Virus record (IMG/VR): IMGVR_UViG_3300048837_000718
Location: 1 to 23,014 of that record
Reading direction: 5' to 3' (one strand)
Source of the DNA: a virus
DNA length: 23,014 nucleotides
Shown here: positions 13,188 through 19,926 of the stretch, piece by piece
Position numbering within the stretch: position 1 is the stretch's first letter
Layout: each line of letters starts with the position of its first letter
Notes under the pieces: generated by a model
What the model was told of the DNA's origin: nothing
Seen by the model: only the letters and a program-made list of their open reading frames with translations
Databases searched by the model: none
Position numbers and translations under genes: made by a program

Positions 13188-13463
13188 ATGAATGTTGCGG
13201 CATGCATTGTCCAAAATCGTCTGTATGAGGTACTTGAAAGCTATGGCCCTAAGAGTGAGGAAGTGGACGCACTCTTGAAAGGTGACGGCGGTAGAAAAAC
13301 AACCGTCACGACCTACGTTCTGAAGTTCCACAACGGGTATGTGATAGAGGTCTACAATAATCGCCTAGCGGCTTTGATTAGCCAAGATGGGCACAAGCGC
13401 CCAATAGGCTACGTGACGTGCAAGACGCTTGCTGATGAGGTAAAGGCCATCGCGAAATACTAG
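13188..13463 (+). CDS. Small unknown protein (91 aa), LKFHN motif
   Basis: The start is preceded by GGAGAGCGGCAA. The product has a central strand-rich part, TYVLKFHNGYVIEVYNNRLA (about 42-61), flanked by helices. The VLKFHNGYVIEV core resembles VILKFHNNYELSV in the gene at 14874, so the two probably share a small domain on either side of the pentapeptide gene. No known family is recognised. It follows the 540-aa gene by 24 bases and may share its transcript. Confidence 0.75.
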   Translation: MNVAACIVQNRLYEVLESYGPKSEEVDALLKGDGGRKTTVTTYVLKFHNGYVIEVYNNRLAALISQDGHKRPIGYVTCKTLADEVKAIAKY

Positions 13464-13547
13464 GCTCCCAATCACCCACCCAAGCCAGGCGAGCCAAGGA
13501 CGAGGCCCGCCCAAACCGACAGTGAACAACCAACCTGGAGAACAGCG

Positions 13548-14810
13548 ATGAAAAGTATGAAGATCAATGGCATCGAGGTGCTTATCGCCCCAGGCGCCGA
13601 CTTGCGAGGCGCCCGCTTGCAAGGCGCCGACTTGCGAGGCGCCCGCTTGCGAAGCGCCGACTTGCGAGGCGCCGACTTGCAAAACGCCGACTTGCAAGGC
13701 GCCGACTTGCGAGGCGCCGACTTGCGAGGCGCCCGCTTGCGAGGGGCCAACTTGCAAAACGCCGACTTGCAAAACGCCGACTTGCGAGGCGCCCGCTTGC
13801 GAAGCGCCGACTTGCGAGGCGCCGACTTGCAAAACGCCAACTTGCAAAACGCCGACTTGCAAAACGCCGACTTGCAATGGGCCAACTTGCAATGGGCCAA
13901 CTTGCAGGAGGCCGACTTGCGAGGAGCCGACTTGCGAAACGCCGACTTGCGAGGAGCCAACTTGCGAGGAGCCAACTTGCGAGGAGCCAACTTGCGAGGA
14001 GCCAACTTGCAGGAGGCCGACTTGCGAGGAGCCGACTTGCGAGGAGCCGACTTGCGAAACGCCGACTTGCGAGGAGCCGACTTGCAGGAGGCCAACTTGC
14101 AGGAGGCCAACTTGCGAGGAGCCAACTTGCCGGGAGCCAACTTGCCGGGAGCCAACTTGCCGGGAGCCAACTTGCGAGGAGCCAACTTGCGAGGAGCCAA
14201 CTTGCGAGGAGCCAACTTGCAATGGGCCAACTTGCAGGAGGCCAACTTGCAGGAGGCCAACTTGCAGGAGGCCAACTTGCAGGAGGCCAACTTGCGAGGA
14301 GCCAACTTGCCGGGAGCCAACTTGCGAGGAGCCAACTTGCAGGAGGCCAACTTGCAGGAGGCCAACTTGCAGGAGGCCAACTTGCGAGGAGCCAACTTGC
14401 CGGGAGCCAACTTGCGAGGAGCCAACTTGCGAGGAGCCGACTTGCGAGGAGCCGACTTGCGAAACGTAAAGATAAGCTACCTGACGACAGGTATGCAGGA
14501 AGCCCCTCAAGGAGAGCTGTTGGGATATAAGAAGGTAATGGATTGTATCGTGTTGTTAAAAATCCCGAGGGAAGCCGCCCGCTCCTGCGCGACATCGCGC
14601 AAGCACAGAGCTGAATATGCAGAGGTGATCTGCATTGAAGACAGTCATGGGCAGGCAGTGGAGAACGTATACAATATCAATTATGGCGTTATGTATAGAG
14701 TCGGCGAACTGGTATTCCCGGACTCGTGGGACGAAGACCGATGGAAAGAGTGCAGTCACGGGATCCACTTCTTCTTGACGGAGGAAGAGGCGCGTGCCTG
14801 GTCGGGTTAA
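13548..14810 (+). CDS. Pentapeptide-repeat protein with C-terminal DUF5758-like domain
   Basis: The start is set by AACCTGGAGA six bases upstream. After 16 residues (MKSMKINGIEVLIAPG) come 58 uninterrupted A(D/N/R)LXX pentapeptides (residues 17-306), which should form a right-handed quadrilateral beta-helix of about 14 coils. The last 110 residues are a separate domain: YKKVMDCIVLLKIPREAARS, a CATSRKHRAEYAEVICIE segment, then VGELVFPDSWDEDRWKECSHG and IHFFLTEEEA. This resembles the C-terminal domain (DUF5758 type) found after pentapeptide repeats in other phage proteins; the domain name is recalled, not searched. Some pentapeptide proteins mimic DNA and bind gyrase, but that function is not established for this type. 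The array is remarkably free of decay. Confidence 0.92.
   Translation: MKSMKINGIEVLIAPGADLRGARLQGADLRGARLRSADLRGADLQNADLQGADLRGADLRGARLRGANLQNADLQNADLRGARLRSADLRGADLQNANLQNADLQNADLQWANLQWANLQEADLRGADLRNADLRGANLRGANLRGANLRGANLQEADLRGADLRGADLRNADLRGADLQEANLQEANLRGANLPGANLPGANLPGANLRGANLRGANLRGANLQWANLQEANLQEANLQEANLQEANLRGANLPGANLRGANLQEANLQEANLQEANLRGANLPGANLRGANLRGADLRGADLRNVKISYLTTGMQEAPQGELLGYKKVMDCIVLLKIPREAARSCATSRKHRAEYAEVICIEDSHGQAVENVYNINYGVMYRVGELVFPDSWDEDRWKECSHGIHFFLTEEEARAWSG
13596..14465 (+). repeat. 15-base tandem array, 58 units
   Basis: Each unit is a variant of GCCGACTTGCGAGGC; CTTGC is almost invariant. Units up to about 13910 mostly use GGCGCC or AACGCC at the junction, while units after that use GGAGCC, CGGGAGCC or AGGAGGCC, so the array has two compositional halves. 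The second half also has a higher-order repeat: the 30-residue block QEANL x3, RGANL, PGANL, RGANL occurs twice in a row. Because 15 is a multiple of three, several other frames stay open; those are artefacts. Confidence 0.95.
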
Positions 14811-14837
14811 GGCTAGTGCCTGGCAGGGTTAAGGCTG
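14794..14837. repeat. 22-base tandem duplication across a stop codon
   Basis: GTGCCTGGTCGGGTTAAGGC at 14794 (plus TA) is followed directly by GTGCCTGGCAGGGTTAAGGC (plus TG), with 19 of 22 bases shared. The first copy contains the last codons and TAA stop of the pentapeptide gene; the second is non-coding. Confidence 0.75.
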
Positions 14838-14873
14838 GTACTTGACAGATCACTAACAACCTGGAGAACAAAA

Positions 14874-15392
14874 ATGAGCGAAATGATGGTTTCTGACCTG
14901 CTCACCACTTACGCCGACATCTCATACCTGATCGCGTCCTACGAAAAGGGAGAGGATGGCGGCGGAGTCATTCTGAAGTTTCATAACAACTATGAGCTGT
15001 CCGTGAGCTGGAGGCCGGGAGCCTACGGCGGGCTGGAAGGCGCGGTGATGCATCCGGACGAAAAGGGTAAATTCGGCTCTCCCATCGTTTACGACACGCC
15101 GATCACTTACGATGTCGTTGGCTGGCTGAATAAGGAGTCCTTGAAGAAGCTGATCAGGGTTGTGGCAGCGTTGCCGGTCAGGACGTACACCGAGGCAACG
15201 GGCTTCTACGAAGAAGTCTGTCGGCATGGGTGGGATGAAGACGGAGCGGCGACCCACAGGCTGGAGGGGCTGGGCGCAGTAGAAGTCGAAGCGCCTGAGG
15301 AAGGATACAGGATGTGGCGCTTCGAGGACGGAAGTGAGATTGTGTTGGATGACTGCGAGTTTTTCGAGAGTCCGCGGCTGAGAATGAAGTAG
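14874..15392 (+). CDS. Unknown 172-aa protein, LKFHN motif
   Basis: AACCTGGAGA lies six bases before the ATG. The N-terminal third contains VILKFHNNYELSVSW (32-46), related to the small protein encoded at 13188. The remainder is acidic, with helices around 85-115 (WLNKESLKKLIRVVAAL) and an acidic beta-rich C-terminus (MWRFEDGSEIVLDDCEFF). No known family is recognised. It heads a tight run of small genes. Confidence 0.8.
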   Translation: MSEMMVSDLLTTYADISYLIASYEKGEDGGGVILKFHNNYELSVSWRPGAYGGLEGAVMHPDEKGKFGSPIVYDTPITYDVVGWLNKESLKKLIRVVAALPVRTYTEATGFYEEVCRHGWDEDGAATHRLEGLGAVEVEAPEEGYRMWRFEDGSEIVLDDCEFFESPRLRMK

Positions 15393-15401
15393 GAGATCCT
15401 T

Positions 15402-15557
15402 ATGTGCTGCAACCTGCTCGTCCTCGTAATCACCTTCCTCTTAATCCGCTTCATCTTGACACTTCCGACAGAGCCATCAGCCAGCGAGCTGATGCAGATT
15501 CAGAAGCGCAAACATGCGTTGAGAAGGAAAGCTGGCCTTAACCCTTTCAAACTGTAG
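15402..15557 (+). CDS. Small single-pass membrane protein (51 aa)
   Basis: AGGAG sits seven bases before the ATG, and the gene begins nine bases after the previous stop. Residues 4-21 (NLLVLVITFLLIRFILTL) form one hydrophobic helix, followed by a short linker and a strongly basic C-terminal tail (QIQKRKHALRRKAG). By the positive-inside rule the tail should be cytoplasmic. Tiny inner-membrane proteins of this shape are frequent in phage accessory regions, where some act in superinfection exclusion or lysis control; nothing here shows which. Confidence 0.68.
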   Translation: MCCNLLVLVITFLLIRFILTLPTEPSASELMQIQKRKHALRRKAGLNPFKL

Positions 15558-15567
15558 GAGAATAGTA

Positions 15568-15927
15568 ATGAGCTACGACATTCGACTGATTCACCCTATC
15601 ACTCGCAAGCCTCTGCACTCCGAGCAGCCGCATCAACTGAAAGGTGGAACTTATGCGCTTGGAGGACCCACTGAGCTGTGGTTGAACGTGACGTACAACT
15701 ACTTCAAGCACTTCCTTAAAGCAATTGATCCAGAGGAAGGGATCAGGAAGCTGTACGGAATGACAGGCGCAGAGTCGATTCCTATTTTGAAGGCTGCGAT
15801 AGCGCAGCTGGGCGACGACGTGGACGAGGATTATTGGAAGTCTACGGAAGGGAACGCCAAGCAGGCGCTGCTGAAGCTGCTGGCGATGGCGCAGATGCGG
15901 CCTGATGGAGTGTGGGACGGTGACTGA
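15568..15927 (+). CDS. Conserved phage hypothetical protein (119 aa)
   Basis: Starting at ATG 15568 behind AGGAG, the protein opens with MSYDIRLIHPITRKPL and contains GGTYALGGPTELWLNVTYNY (about 26-45), TGAESIPILKAAIAQLGDDV (about 70-89), then DDVDEDYWKSTEGNAKQALL and the ending MRPDGVWDGD. I recall very similar unnamed proteins, with the same ending, in other phages and bacterial genomes, so this is probably a conserved family without a known function. No catalytic motif is obvious. The YNY and DYW aromatic clusters suggest a compact fold. Confidence 0.82.
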   Translation: MSYDIRLIHPITRKPLHSEQPHQLKGGTYALGGPTELWLNVTYNYFKHFLKAIDPEEGIRKLYGMTGAESIPILKAAIAQLGDDVDEDYWKSTEGNAKQALLKLLAMAQMRPDGVWDGD

Positions 15928-15956
15928 GAACAAGACTAACCTACTGGAGGTAGCCG

Positions 15957-16214
15957 ATGAAGCTCTACGCATGGCGCAGCAGGGCCTTGAAGAATTATGG
16001 CCTAGGGTGGATGATGGCTATAGCGGCATCTCCTGAAGAGGCGAGGCAACTCGTCTTAAAGAAGTTCGAGGAATATTTCTGGGAGAAGTCCTTCATGGAG
16101 AAGGATGATCCTGACGACCTCAGCATGTATGAAATAGAACTAGGTATGACCGTGGAGGATTTGTCTGCCATTCCGATGGAAACTGAAGCGTTGTTTATTG
16201 CTGGCTCAGAGTGA
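15957..16214 (+). CDS. Small acidic unknown protein (85 aa)
   Basis: The start is preceded by CTGGAGGTAGCCG. The N-terminal half reads MKLYAWRSRALKNYGLGWMM, then AIAASPEEARQLVLKKFEEY. The sequence of a strand, then an SPEEAR-type helix, is common in small phage proteins that convey a tidy alpha/beta fold, but the family is not recognised. The C-terminal half is acidic (EKDDPDDLSMYEIELGM). Confidence 0.75.
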   Translation: MKLYAWRSRALKNYGLGWMMAIAASPEEARQLVLKKFEEYFWEKSFMEKDDPDDLSMYEIELGMTVEDLSAIPMETEALFIAGSE

Positions 16215-16229
16215 CTACTGGAGAAACCA

Positions 16230-16673
16230 ATGAAAAAGATTGACATCGGCAAGGTGAAGACGACCCGTGACGGCAGCGAAGTGCTGGAGCTGCATCGGCT
16301 GGAGCGCCTGCCTGGTTATGCGTGGGCAGGAGTGATCAGACTTAAACATGGATCAGTATCATTGGAGTCATGGACGGAGGAGGGGAAGTATGACCGCCAC
16401 GATGATAGCGACAGCCCTTATGATTTGGTCGAGACCGGCCCTTACGACGGTTGGCAGGTCGACGACAAGGTGTGGGTGAAGACAGGAGCAGGACGCTGGA
16501 TACCGAGATATTTCTCTCGTGTTGATGAAGACGGTATTCCGCGGGTGTTTCACGACGGAATGTCGTCGTTTACGGCTGGGAAATATCCAGCTGAGGTCCC
16601 GATCGATTCAGTAGACGGCTATTTTGTAGAAATCAGGTTGGCTAGCGAGTTCACGCCAGACCAAACTGACTAG
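16230..16673 (+). CDS. Unknown 147-aa protein, beta-rich
   Basis: CTGGAGAAACCA precedes the ATG, 15 bases after the previous stop. The protein is rich in Gly, Asp, Trp and Val (DDKVWVKTGAGRWIPRYFSR around 82-101), which suggests a mostly beta fold. An acidic central stretch (KYDRHDDSDSPYDLVETG) separates two halves. No family is recognised. Confidence 0.78.
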   Translation: MKKIDIGKVKTTRDGSEVLELHRLERLPGYAWAGVIRLKHGSVSLESWTEEGKYDRHDDSDSPYDLVETGPYDGWQVDDKVWVKTGAGRWIPRYFSRVDEDGIPRVFHDGMSSFTAGKYPAEVPIDSVDGYFVEIRLASEFTPDQTD

Positions 16674-16712
16674 GCATGACCGAACCAACTGACAACAACC
16701 TGGAGAATTACA

Positions 16713-16889
16713 ATGGAACGCCAATACAACCAAATCGACGCCTATTCACAAGAGGACTTCGACGCAGCCTTCAGCTGCGCCCTTGAAGAATACGAGGACA
16801 GCCTCTCTTTGAGGCCGCTCAATTTCGAGGATCCGACATACCTTCACGACTTCGAGGTCTCTGAGTACGGAGAAGACTATGCCTACTAA
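16713..16889 (+). CDS. Small acidic Tyr-rich protein (58 aa)
   Basis: This frame was found by its leader: AACCTGGAGA lies six bases before the ATG, exactly as at other genes here. The product is strongly acidic with seven Tyr residues (MERQYNQIDAYSQEDFDAAF at the start, EYGEDYAY at the end). It overlaps the next gene by 11 bases, so its end carries the next ribosome binding site. Small acidic phage proteins sometimes mimic DNA, but nothing here proves that. Confidence 0.68.
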   Translation: MERQYNQIDAYSQEDFDAAFSCALEEYEDSLSLRPLNFEDPTYLHDFEVSEYGEDYAY

Positions 16890-17250
16890 TTCGAAACAGA
16901 CCTGTATGGCACAACAGTTTCACAACGGCCTCCTTCTTGATTATGAAGGGATGATGCGAGGAGAGCTTGGCGAGTTGTGGGAAGGGAAGTTTATCGTCAG
17001 GGTAGAGGACGACACGGTTATCGCCCTGTTTGAGGATGAGAGTTGGTATGCGAGAACACAGGACTCTGTAGAAGGGCACTACATCATCGCAAAGGACGAT
17101 GAAACTTTGGTAGAGACTCTGGAGAGTCTTTATAGGCACAACTCCAGTCTTGCAGAAAAATTCCTCAATCTTTTGGAAGCCTGGGGGCTGGAGGCGCTAC
17201 AGCGAGAGGCGGCAGAGTTGACAAACAGCATGAGTCGGAGACTACAATGA
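16879..17250 (+). CDS. Unknown 123-aa protein
   Basis: ATG 16879 lies inside the end of the previous gene with GGAG six bases upstream. The first half looks beta-rich (GKFIVRVEDDTVIALFEDES around 36-55) and the second helical (LVETLESLYRHNSSLAEKFL onward). No family is recognised. It ends in an ATGA overlap with the coiled-coil gene, so those two are likely co-translated and may form a pair. Confidence 0.78.
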   Translation: MPTNSKQTCMAQQFHNGLLLDYEGMMRGELGELWEGKFIVRVEDDTVIALFEDESWYARTQDSVEGHYIIAKDDETLVETLESLYRHNSSLAEKFLNLLEAWGLEALQREAAELTNSMSRRLQ

Positions 17251-17657
17251 CTGGCAAACTGATCGAAGAATTGTATTCAGAATACGTTGTGTTGCTGCGG
17301 CAGCTCAACAAGAAGCAGGGCAAGCTGATCGAGAAGCTCAGCGAGGAGCTGACTGCGGCGAAGGACGACGTAGCTCGCTTAAATCGTATGCTTAATGAGA
17401 GCCAGGCGATACTCGGGAAGGCCAGGGCCGATATGTCGACGCAGAACCGGGTGATCCAAGAGCTAGCTCAGGAGAAGCTGGCTTTGAAGAAGCAGATCAC
17501 CGAAGAGTCGACGGCCCATCTCTACAAGGTCAAGGCCGATATGACCGAGCAGAACGAAAGGATTCAAGAACTGGCTCGAGAGAATCTTGAGAGAGGGAAG
17601 CAGATTGTTGCGCTGAAGAATGAGCTGGCGCTAGTTGAAGCCCTTGGACCTCCTTGA
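17247..17657 (+). CDS. Coiled-coil protein with internal duplication (136 aa)
   Basis: Nearly the whole protein is a predicted coiled coil rich in Leu, Lys, Glu and Gln. Two adjacent 30-residue blocks are related: KARADMSTQNRVIQELAQE (57-75) and KVKADMTEQNERIQELAREN (91-110), each followed by a KKQI or GKQI segment. It overlaps the preceding gene by ATGA. A structural, adaptor or oligomerising role is plausible; no family is recognised. Confidence 0.82.
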   Translation: MTGKLIEELYSEYVVLLRQLNKKQGKLIEKLSEELTAAKDDVARLNRMLNESQAILGKARADMSTQNRVIQELAQEKLALKKQITEESTAHLYKVKADMTEQNERIQELARENLERGKQIVALKNELALVEALGPP

Positions 17658-17725
17658 TAGAAGCGCGAAACAGGATCAGTTATAGAATCGGCACATAAGG
17701 CTGATCAACAAGAGGGCGAGCGGAA

Positions 17726-17923
17726 ATGACCAGAGAAGAGTTCGAGCTATTGATCGAGAGCCCGACCAGCAACCCGACCAGCAACCCGCTGGAGGCCCTC
17801 AAGGACGAGGCGAGAGCCGAGGGTTACCAGCAAGGCTATCTCGATGCCTTGAACGACATCGAGCTTCGGCTCGGGGAGTTCGAGACGACGGAGCGGCTTC
17901 GCAAGATGGTTCTGTCAAAGTAA
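17726..17923 (+). CDS. Small unknown protein (65 aa) with TSNP duplication
   Basis: The start codon has only a weak binding site (GAGCGGAA), so confidence is lower. The N-terminus (MTREEFELLIESP) is followed by TSNPTSNP, from a 12-base tandem duplication at 17762-17785, then a helix (EALKDEARAEGYQQGYLDAL). The EGYQQGYLDAL pattern resembles amphipathic helices of small phage proteins. It follows a 68-base gap that contains TTATAGAAT, a possible -10 element. Confidence 0.65.
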   Translation: MTREEFELLIESPTSNPTSNPLEALKDEARAEGYQQGYLDALNDIELRLGEFETTERLRKMVLSK

Positions 17924-17943
17924 CCACAACACTGGAGAAACAG

Positions 17944-18273
17944 ATGGATATTCAACGCTTGAGAAATCTCACGACCGGCAAGCTGCACACCACGATGTCG
18001 GATATTTACGAAGACATCGAATGGTTCACGCGATCTGAAGGCATTATGACCCACCAATTGCCGAACGCAGCGCGAGCGCTTCGCGCGTACCTGGAGAAAC
18101 ATCTGGATAGCCGATTCTTTGATGGCCGATACGACCCGTCTCACGTCGGCGATGTCGAGATCTCTCCAATGGACGAAGCCGAGAAGAGGGAATTCCAGAG
18201 GCGGTATGCTGCGCTTCCCAGTCCTTTTCAAAAGATGCGCGAAGACGCAGAAGTTATTGTTGTAAAGAGCTGA
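17944..18273 (+). CDS. Unknown 109-aa protein
   Basis: AACACTGGAGA, a variant of the shared leader, precedes the ATG. The protein is mixed charged and helical (NAARALRAYLEKHLDSRFFD around 40-59) with an acidic/basic C-terminal half. No family or motif is recognised. It lies in the same close-packed run as its neighbours. Confidence 0.75.
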   Translation: MDIQRLRNLTTGKLHTTMSDIYEDIEWFTRSEGIMTHQLPNAARALRAYLEKHLDSRFFDGRYDPSHVGDVEISPMDEAEKREFQRRYAALPSPFQKMREDAEVIVVKS

Positions 18274-18291
18274 CTTTATAGGAGAGACAAC

Positions 18292-18489
18292 ATGAAGACG
18301 GTCACTTTCAAAGACTACCACAGGTTCTTACTGAACAACCCGCACCTAAAGGACCACATCACCGAAGGAACGGAAATCTGTGCCTGCCAATGGGTCGACG
18401 CCGAGAACGTCGTGCAGGCGCAGGCGGTCTATCAGAAGTTCTTGCCGTCCAAGCTAGTAAGCAAAACCTACCAGATCAGAGAGGATTAG
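18292..18489 (+). CDS. Small unknown protein (65 aa)
   Basis: AGGAG lies about eight bases before the ATG. The protein starts MKTVTFKDYHRFLLNNPHLK, then DHITEGTEICACQWVDAENV, and ends in a Lys-rich tail. It looks alpha/beta with one CxC motif (32-34), too little to assign metal binding. The next gene starts two bases after its stop. Confidence 0.7.
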   Translation: MKTVTFKDYHRFLLNNPHLKDHITEGTEICACQWVDAENVVQAQAVYQKFLPSKLVSKTYQIRED

Positions 18490-18491
18490 GT

Positions 18492-18776
18492 ATGACAATT
18501 CTAAGAATTGAACGAGAATATCCGATATGGGGCTCCTCAGATGTGGAGCTTCCAGAGGGAAGAACTTGGCAAGACATCGAGTCGTGGTATGTCAAGTGGG
18601 AGATATTTTTCTATAAATTCAAGGACGAGGAAAAGTGGAGAGAGCATGACCTTTCTACTATAAATATTGAAGATTTGGACTTGAAGCGCCCTAAGCGGGT
18701 AGAGGTAGGCGTCTATGGGGAAGATGACGACCTCCGCGAGGACGCAGCAGTTGTCGATTCTGTAGATAATTGGTAA
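18492..18776 (+). CDS. Small acidic unknown protein (94 aa)
   Basis: The frame is open from 18390, but the ATG at 18492 with GAGG eight bases upstream fits the packing of this operon and begins just after the 18292 gene stops. The protein is acidic with many aromatics (YVKWEIFFYKFKDEEKWREH around 33-52). No family is recognised. Confidence 0.72.
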   Translation: MTILRIEREYPIWGSSDVELPEGRTWQDIESWYVKWEIFFYKFKDEEKWREHDLSTINIEDLDLKRPKRVEVGVYGEDDDLREDAAVVDSVDNW

Positions 18777-18786
18777 GGAGAACAGC

Positions 18787-18909
18787 ATGAGAATCAGCAA
18801 GAGCCGCTGGTATAAGATGGGAGGCTTCCGCAACTCCTACCTATACCGCAGACAGCGGAACGGAGTCTGGCAATACATGGTGATGCCAGAGTACCTTGAC
18901 AGCAAGTAG
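18787..18909 (+). CDS. Very small basic protein (40 aa)
   Basis: AAGGAG lies six bases before the ATG, ten bases after the previous stop. The product (MRISKSRWYKMGGFRNSYLY, then RRQRNGVWQYMVMPEYLDSK) is basic and aromatic. The size is near the limit of what can be called from one sequence, but the strong ribosome binding site and exact fit between neighbours support it. The longer opposite-strand frame at 18794-19474 is a shadow. Confidence 0.6.
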   Translation: MRISKSRWYKMGGFRNSYLYRRQRNGVWQYMVMPEYLDSK

Positions 18910-18925
18910 ACATAGGAGAAACGCC

Positions 18926-19375
18926 ATGGCTTTCATGAGTGCAAGCATCAACCCCAAGAAAGAAGTCTTCGTCATCCACGAAAATCAGGAGTACGGCCCG
19001 GACTTCCTGGGATGCACAAACTTGCCGAGTAAGCTCAAGTCCGGCACCTACAACGAAGATCTCACGCTGGCAGAGATCGTCGACATGGGCCTGGAGTTGG
19101 ATGACCTGGAAGCAATCCAGGACTACCTCAAGGAGAGCCACATCGACGAGTTCGAGGTGACTGAGGCTATGTATTGGGGGTATTTGTCGGCCCCTGGGTA
19201 CATGGACCAGACCGATAAGGTGCTGGGAGAAACGTATGCCGAGGTGGCCCAGCAATTGTTGGATGACTACTTCGACCGAGATCCAGAATACATGGATGAG
19301 GATGAGAAGAGCGATCAAGCGTGGTTGGAGAAGATCGCCGCGGGCGAGGACCCGAAGGAGGCACAAGTAGGCTAG
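18926..19375 (+). CDS. Acidic unknown protein (149 aa)
   Basis: AGGAG eight bases before the ATG at 18926 is preferred to the in-frame ATG at 18896 inside the previous gene. The protein is very acidic, especially in its second half (DDYFDRDPEYMDEDEKSDQA around 118-137), with an N-terminal part that may fold as alpha/beta (KKEVFVIHENQEYGPDFLGC). No family is recognised. Strong acidity again raises, but does not prove, a DNA-mimic role. Confidence 0.8.
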   Translation: MAFMSASINPKKEVFVIHENQEYGPDFLGCTNLPSKLKSGTYNEDLTLAEIVDMGLELDDLEAIQDYLKESHIDEFEVTEAMYWGYLSAPGYMDQTDKVLGETYAEVAQQLLDDYFDRDPEYMDEDEKSDQAWLEKIAAGEDPKEAQVG

Positions 19376-19412
19376 GCTTCCATGAGAAACCATTAAACCT
19401 GGAGAACACCTG

Positions 19413-19871
19413 ATGTCATACCACGAACTCACCGTCACCCTCCCGACCGTCAACGACATCTCCAACGCCATCAATCATGGTGGCAAGAAGGAGTTGACCG
19501 ACGCGACCAGCATTGTCGTCTGCACCCCGCTCGATAATCTGTACGAGATCTGCACCGCTCGCTGGTACATGGGCCGCTCGAGGGAAGCGAGCGTCGTTTA
19601 CTGCTCCCTTTGGGTGCGACGCCCGGCCATCCCTAACTCTGCAAAGACCGGCACCCCCAAGGAGGGAGCCTGGTGGTCAGGCTCGGGCTCGGCCGGCGGC
19701 TACGGCTACCATAAGGGCTCCGCGGCCCTGGACGAGGCGATCCGCAGCGCAGGGATTACCCTGTCGCGGTCGGTGAGTGGCACCGGGGAGTGCGAGCAGG
19801 CGCTGATGGCGATTGCCAAGGCGATGTTCCCGCGGCTCTCGGAGAAGCGGTTCTTGGTCGTGAGGCATTAG
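19413..19871 (+). CDS. Conserved phage hypothetical protein (152 aa), Gly-rich motif
   Basis: The shared leader AACCTGGAGA lies seven bases before the ATG. A Gly/Ser-rich motif, GSGSAGGYGYHKGSAALDEA (about 90-109), is the most distinctive part. I recall similar GGxGYHxxSAA motifs in unnamed prophage proteins, so this is probably a conserved family of unknown role. A Trp/Cys-containing strand region (VVYCSLWVRRP) precedes it. The codon use looks more GC-rich than that of neighbouring genes. Confidence 0.8.
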   Translation: MSYHELTVTLPTVNDISNAINHGGKKELTDATSIVVCTPLDNLYEICTARWYMGRSREASVVYCSLWVRRPAIPNSAKTGTPKEGAWWSGSGSAGGYGYHKGSAALDEAIRSAGITLSRSVSGTGECEQALMAIAKAMFPRLSEKRFLVVRH

Positions 19872-19888
19872 GCCGAGCGGTACTTAAC

Positions 19889-19908
19889 AGGCCGGCGCAA
19901 GTCGGCCT
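19889..19908 (+). terminator. Small hairpin with short T tail
   Basis: AGGCCG, an eight-base loop, CGGCCT, then TTG: a six-pair stem between the 19413 and 19927 genes. The T tail is too short for strong termination, so it may only attenuate. Confidence 0.3.
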
Positions 19909-19926
19909 TTGACCTGGAGAATACCG

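Noticed and set aside
13596-14465. CRISPR array.
   Set aside because: The units are contiguous 15-base coding repeats without unique spacers and no cas genes are present.
13365-14595. Long open frames in other phases and on the minus strand across the 15-base array (for example 13567-14469 plus, 13365-14510 and 13582-14595 minus).
   Set aside because: A repeat length divisible by three keeps every frame without a stop open. Their products are monotonous and lack ribosome binding sites; only the 13548 frame has a proper start and a non-repeat C-terminal domain.
18794-19474. 226-codon minus-strand frame.
   Set aside because: It runs opposite to well-supported small plus-strand genes with ribosome binding sites and has none of its own.
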